Shown: piece by piece, positions 62,711 to 64,000 of the stretch
Numbering within the stretch: the stretch's first letter is position 1
Layout of the letters: every line of letters begins with the position of its first letter
Assembly (NCBI GenBank): GCA_963707895.1
Contig: CAVPRS010000011.1
Location: forward strand, 620,001-684,000
DNA: 64,000 nt
Source: Fodinibacter sp963707895
GTDB lineage: Bacteria; Actinomycetota; Actinomycetes; Actinomycetales; Dermatophilaceae
Reading direction: 5' to 3'
Program-made: the position numbers and the translations under genes
The notes under the pieces: model-generated
What the model was told of the DNA's origin: nothing
The model's database searches: none
What the model saw: only the letters and a program-made list of their open reading frames with translations

Positions 62711-63320
62711 CGAGCAGAGGAAGTCCGGCTTCTTCTCCGACCTGTTCGCCCCCGTCGGGGGCTTCGGGGTCACCTTCGCGACCATGTTCCGCAAGGTCGC
62801 CACCGAGGAGTACCCCGAGGAGAAGCGCCCGACCCAGCCGCGCTTCCACGGCCGCCACCAGCTCAACCGCCACCCCGACGGCCTCGAGAAGTGCGTCGGC
62901 TGCGAGCTGTGCGCGTGGGCCTGCCCGGCCGACGCGATCCTCGTCGAGGGGGCCAACAACGACGACACCGAGGGCGGTGCCGGGCGGTTCAGCCCCGGCG
63001 AGCGCTACGGCCGCGTCTACCAGATCAACTACCTGCGCTGCATCTTCTGCGGGCTGTGCATCGAGGCGTGCCCGACCCGGGCCCTCACGATGACCAACTT
63101 CTACGAGCTCGCCGACAACAACCGGGCCGACCTGATCTACACCAAGGACCAGCTGCTCGCGCCCCTCCAGCAGGGCATGGTCGAGCCGCCGTTCCCGATG
63201 GCCGACGGCCTGGAGGAGCGCGACTACTACCTGGGCAAGGTCTCCTCGGCCACCGACGCCCAGAAGGAGTACGTCGCGCAGCACACGCGCCCGGCCGACG
63301 ACGCGGAGGTGACCTCGTGA
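62703..63320 (+). CDS. nuoI: NADH-quinone oxidoreductase subunit I
   Basis: This 205-residue subunit carries two 4Fe-4S clusters (N6a and N6b) with ligands in EKCVGCELCAWACPADAI and LRCIFCGLCIEACPTRAL, the classic double ferredoxin motif. It links the clusters of NuoG to N2 in NuoB. It starts at GTG within the end of nuoH and overlaps nuoJ by four bases. Confidence 0.97.
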   Translation: MADEQRKSGFFSDLFAPVGGFGVTFATMFRKVATEEYPEEKRPTQPRFHGRHQLNRHPDGLEKCVGCELCAWACPADAILVEGANNDDTEGGAGRFSPGERYGRVYQINYLRCIFCGLCIEACPTRALTMTNFYELADNNRADLIYTKDQLLAPLQQGMVEPPFPMADGLEERDYYLGKVSSATDAQKEYVAQHTRPADDAEVTS

Positions 63321-64000
63321 CCGGCACCGGCGAGGCGGTGATGTTCTGGATCCTCGCCCCGATCGCGGTGGTGGGGGCCCTCGGGCTGGTGTTCGCCCGC
63401 AAGGCCGTGCACGCGGCCATCGGCATGGCGATGACGATGATCATCCTCGGCGTGTTCTACATCGCCCAGAACGCCGACTTCCTGGGCGTCATCCAGATCT
63501 TCGTCTACACCGGCGCGGTCATGATGCTCTTCCTCTTCGTGGTCATGCTCGTCGGGGTCGACTCCTCCGACAGCCTGGTCGAGACGCTCACCGGGCAGCG
63601 GTGGGCGACCATCCTGCTCAGCCTCGGGCTCGCCGGCATCCTGACCTCGGCCATCGGCGAGGCCAAGTTCGGTGACCCCGTGGGGGTCACCGCGATCAAC
63701 GCGCAGACCGGCAACGTCTCGGCCGTCGCCCAGCTGATCTTCGGCCGCTACGTGTGGGTGTTCGAGATGACCAGCGCCCTGCTCATCACCGCCGCGCTGG
63801 GCGCGATGGTGCTGGCCCACCGCGAGCGGCTCGGGCGCGGCCCGAACCAGCGCGAGTGGAGCAAGCGGCGCTTCCGTGACGGCGAGCACCTCGCCGGCCT
63901 GCCGGTGCCCGGCGTCTACGCGCGGCACAACGCGGTCGACACCCCGGCGCTCCTGCCCGACGGCACCCCGTCGGAGCTGTCGGTCTCCCGGGTGCTCACG
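63317..64000 (+). CDS. nuoJ: NADH-quinone oxidoreductase subunit J, 3' end cut by window
   Basis: The first 228 residues are visible. The protein has five hydrophobic helices, starting with MFWILAPIAVVGALGLVFAR, and the conserved GVIQIFVYTGAVMMLFLFVV on the third helix, which contributes to coupling of electron transfer to proton pumping. A hydrophilic C-terminal part begins near residue 185 (GRGPNQREWSKRRFRDGEHL). The frame is still open at the window end; nuoK would be expected next. Confidence 0.95.
   Translation, partial: MTGTGEAVMFWILAPIAVVGALGLVFARKAVHAAIGMAMTMIILGVFYIAQNADFLGVIQIFVYTGAVMMLFLFVVMLVGVDSSDSLVETLTGQRWATILLSLGLAGILTSAIGEAKFGDPVGVTAINAQTGNVSAVAQLIFGRYVWVFEMTSALLITAALGAMVLAHRERLGRGPNQREWSKRRFRDGEHLAGLPVPGVYARHNAVDTPALLPDGTPSELSVSRVLT

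Noticed and set aside
1..64000. CRISPR arrays, rRNA or known riboswitches
   Set aside because: I saw no regularly spaced repeats beyond the three short tandem units at 5.4 kb, no rRNA-like stretch, and no leader resembling a known riboswitch.

Overview
The window looks like a chromosomal segment of a high-GC Gram-positive bacterium (Actinomycetota, probably Micrococcales and close to Intrasporangiaceae; the family is an inference). The support is G/C-saturated third codon positions, frequent GTG starts, dense ATGA/GTGA overlaps, a mycothione reductase, a complete menaquinone pathway, a Rex regulator, and gene order that follows mycobacteria as I remember it: proC, HTH, bS22, epimerase, acyltransferase, glutaredoxin-like, hemACDB, then hemL, phosphatase, thioredoxin-like, ccdA, resB, ccsB, then the men genes. 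No tRNA, rRNA or CRISPR array was seen.

Layout. 1-8.2 kb: end of a DUF4287 gene, a cupin protein, an ABC exporter, proline degradation and synthesis (proline dehydrogenase, proC), two acetyltransferases, a TrkA-type K+ regulator, AcuC, a small HTH regulator and 32-aa ribosomal protein bS22. 8.2-16.9 kb: epimerase, acyltransferase, glutaredoxin-like protein, then rex-hemA-hemC-cobA/hemD-hemB. 16.9-23.6 kb: a minus-strand catabolic-looking cluster (transporter, FAD oxidase, PucR-type regulator, two hydrolases). 23.8-33 kb: a YceI/MarR divergent pair with twin operators, hemL, and the cytochrome c maturation operon. 33-52.9 kb: menaquinone genes (menA, E, B, C, D, J, F, G), interleaved with a redox-signalling module (cyclic-nucleotide-binding-type histidine kinase, receiver-flavoprotein fusion, UBP-type zinc finger), a small island at the 3' end of menB, and a WXG-like/hydrolase pair. 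53-64 kb: the complex I operon nuoA to nuoJ, cut by the window end.

The parts fit together as a respiratory region: haem and cytochrome c maturation, menaquinone and NADH dehydrogenase, with Rex operators in front of both rex-hem and nuo. The redox-signalling genes read into menE and menA on one strand with almost no spacing.

At least 13 genes, including several needed for haem or menaquinone synthesis, carry single-base frame breaks (about 17 in all, insertions and deletions). I treat these as consensus errors rather than pseudogenes and annotate each gene over its full restored extent.
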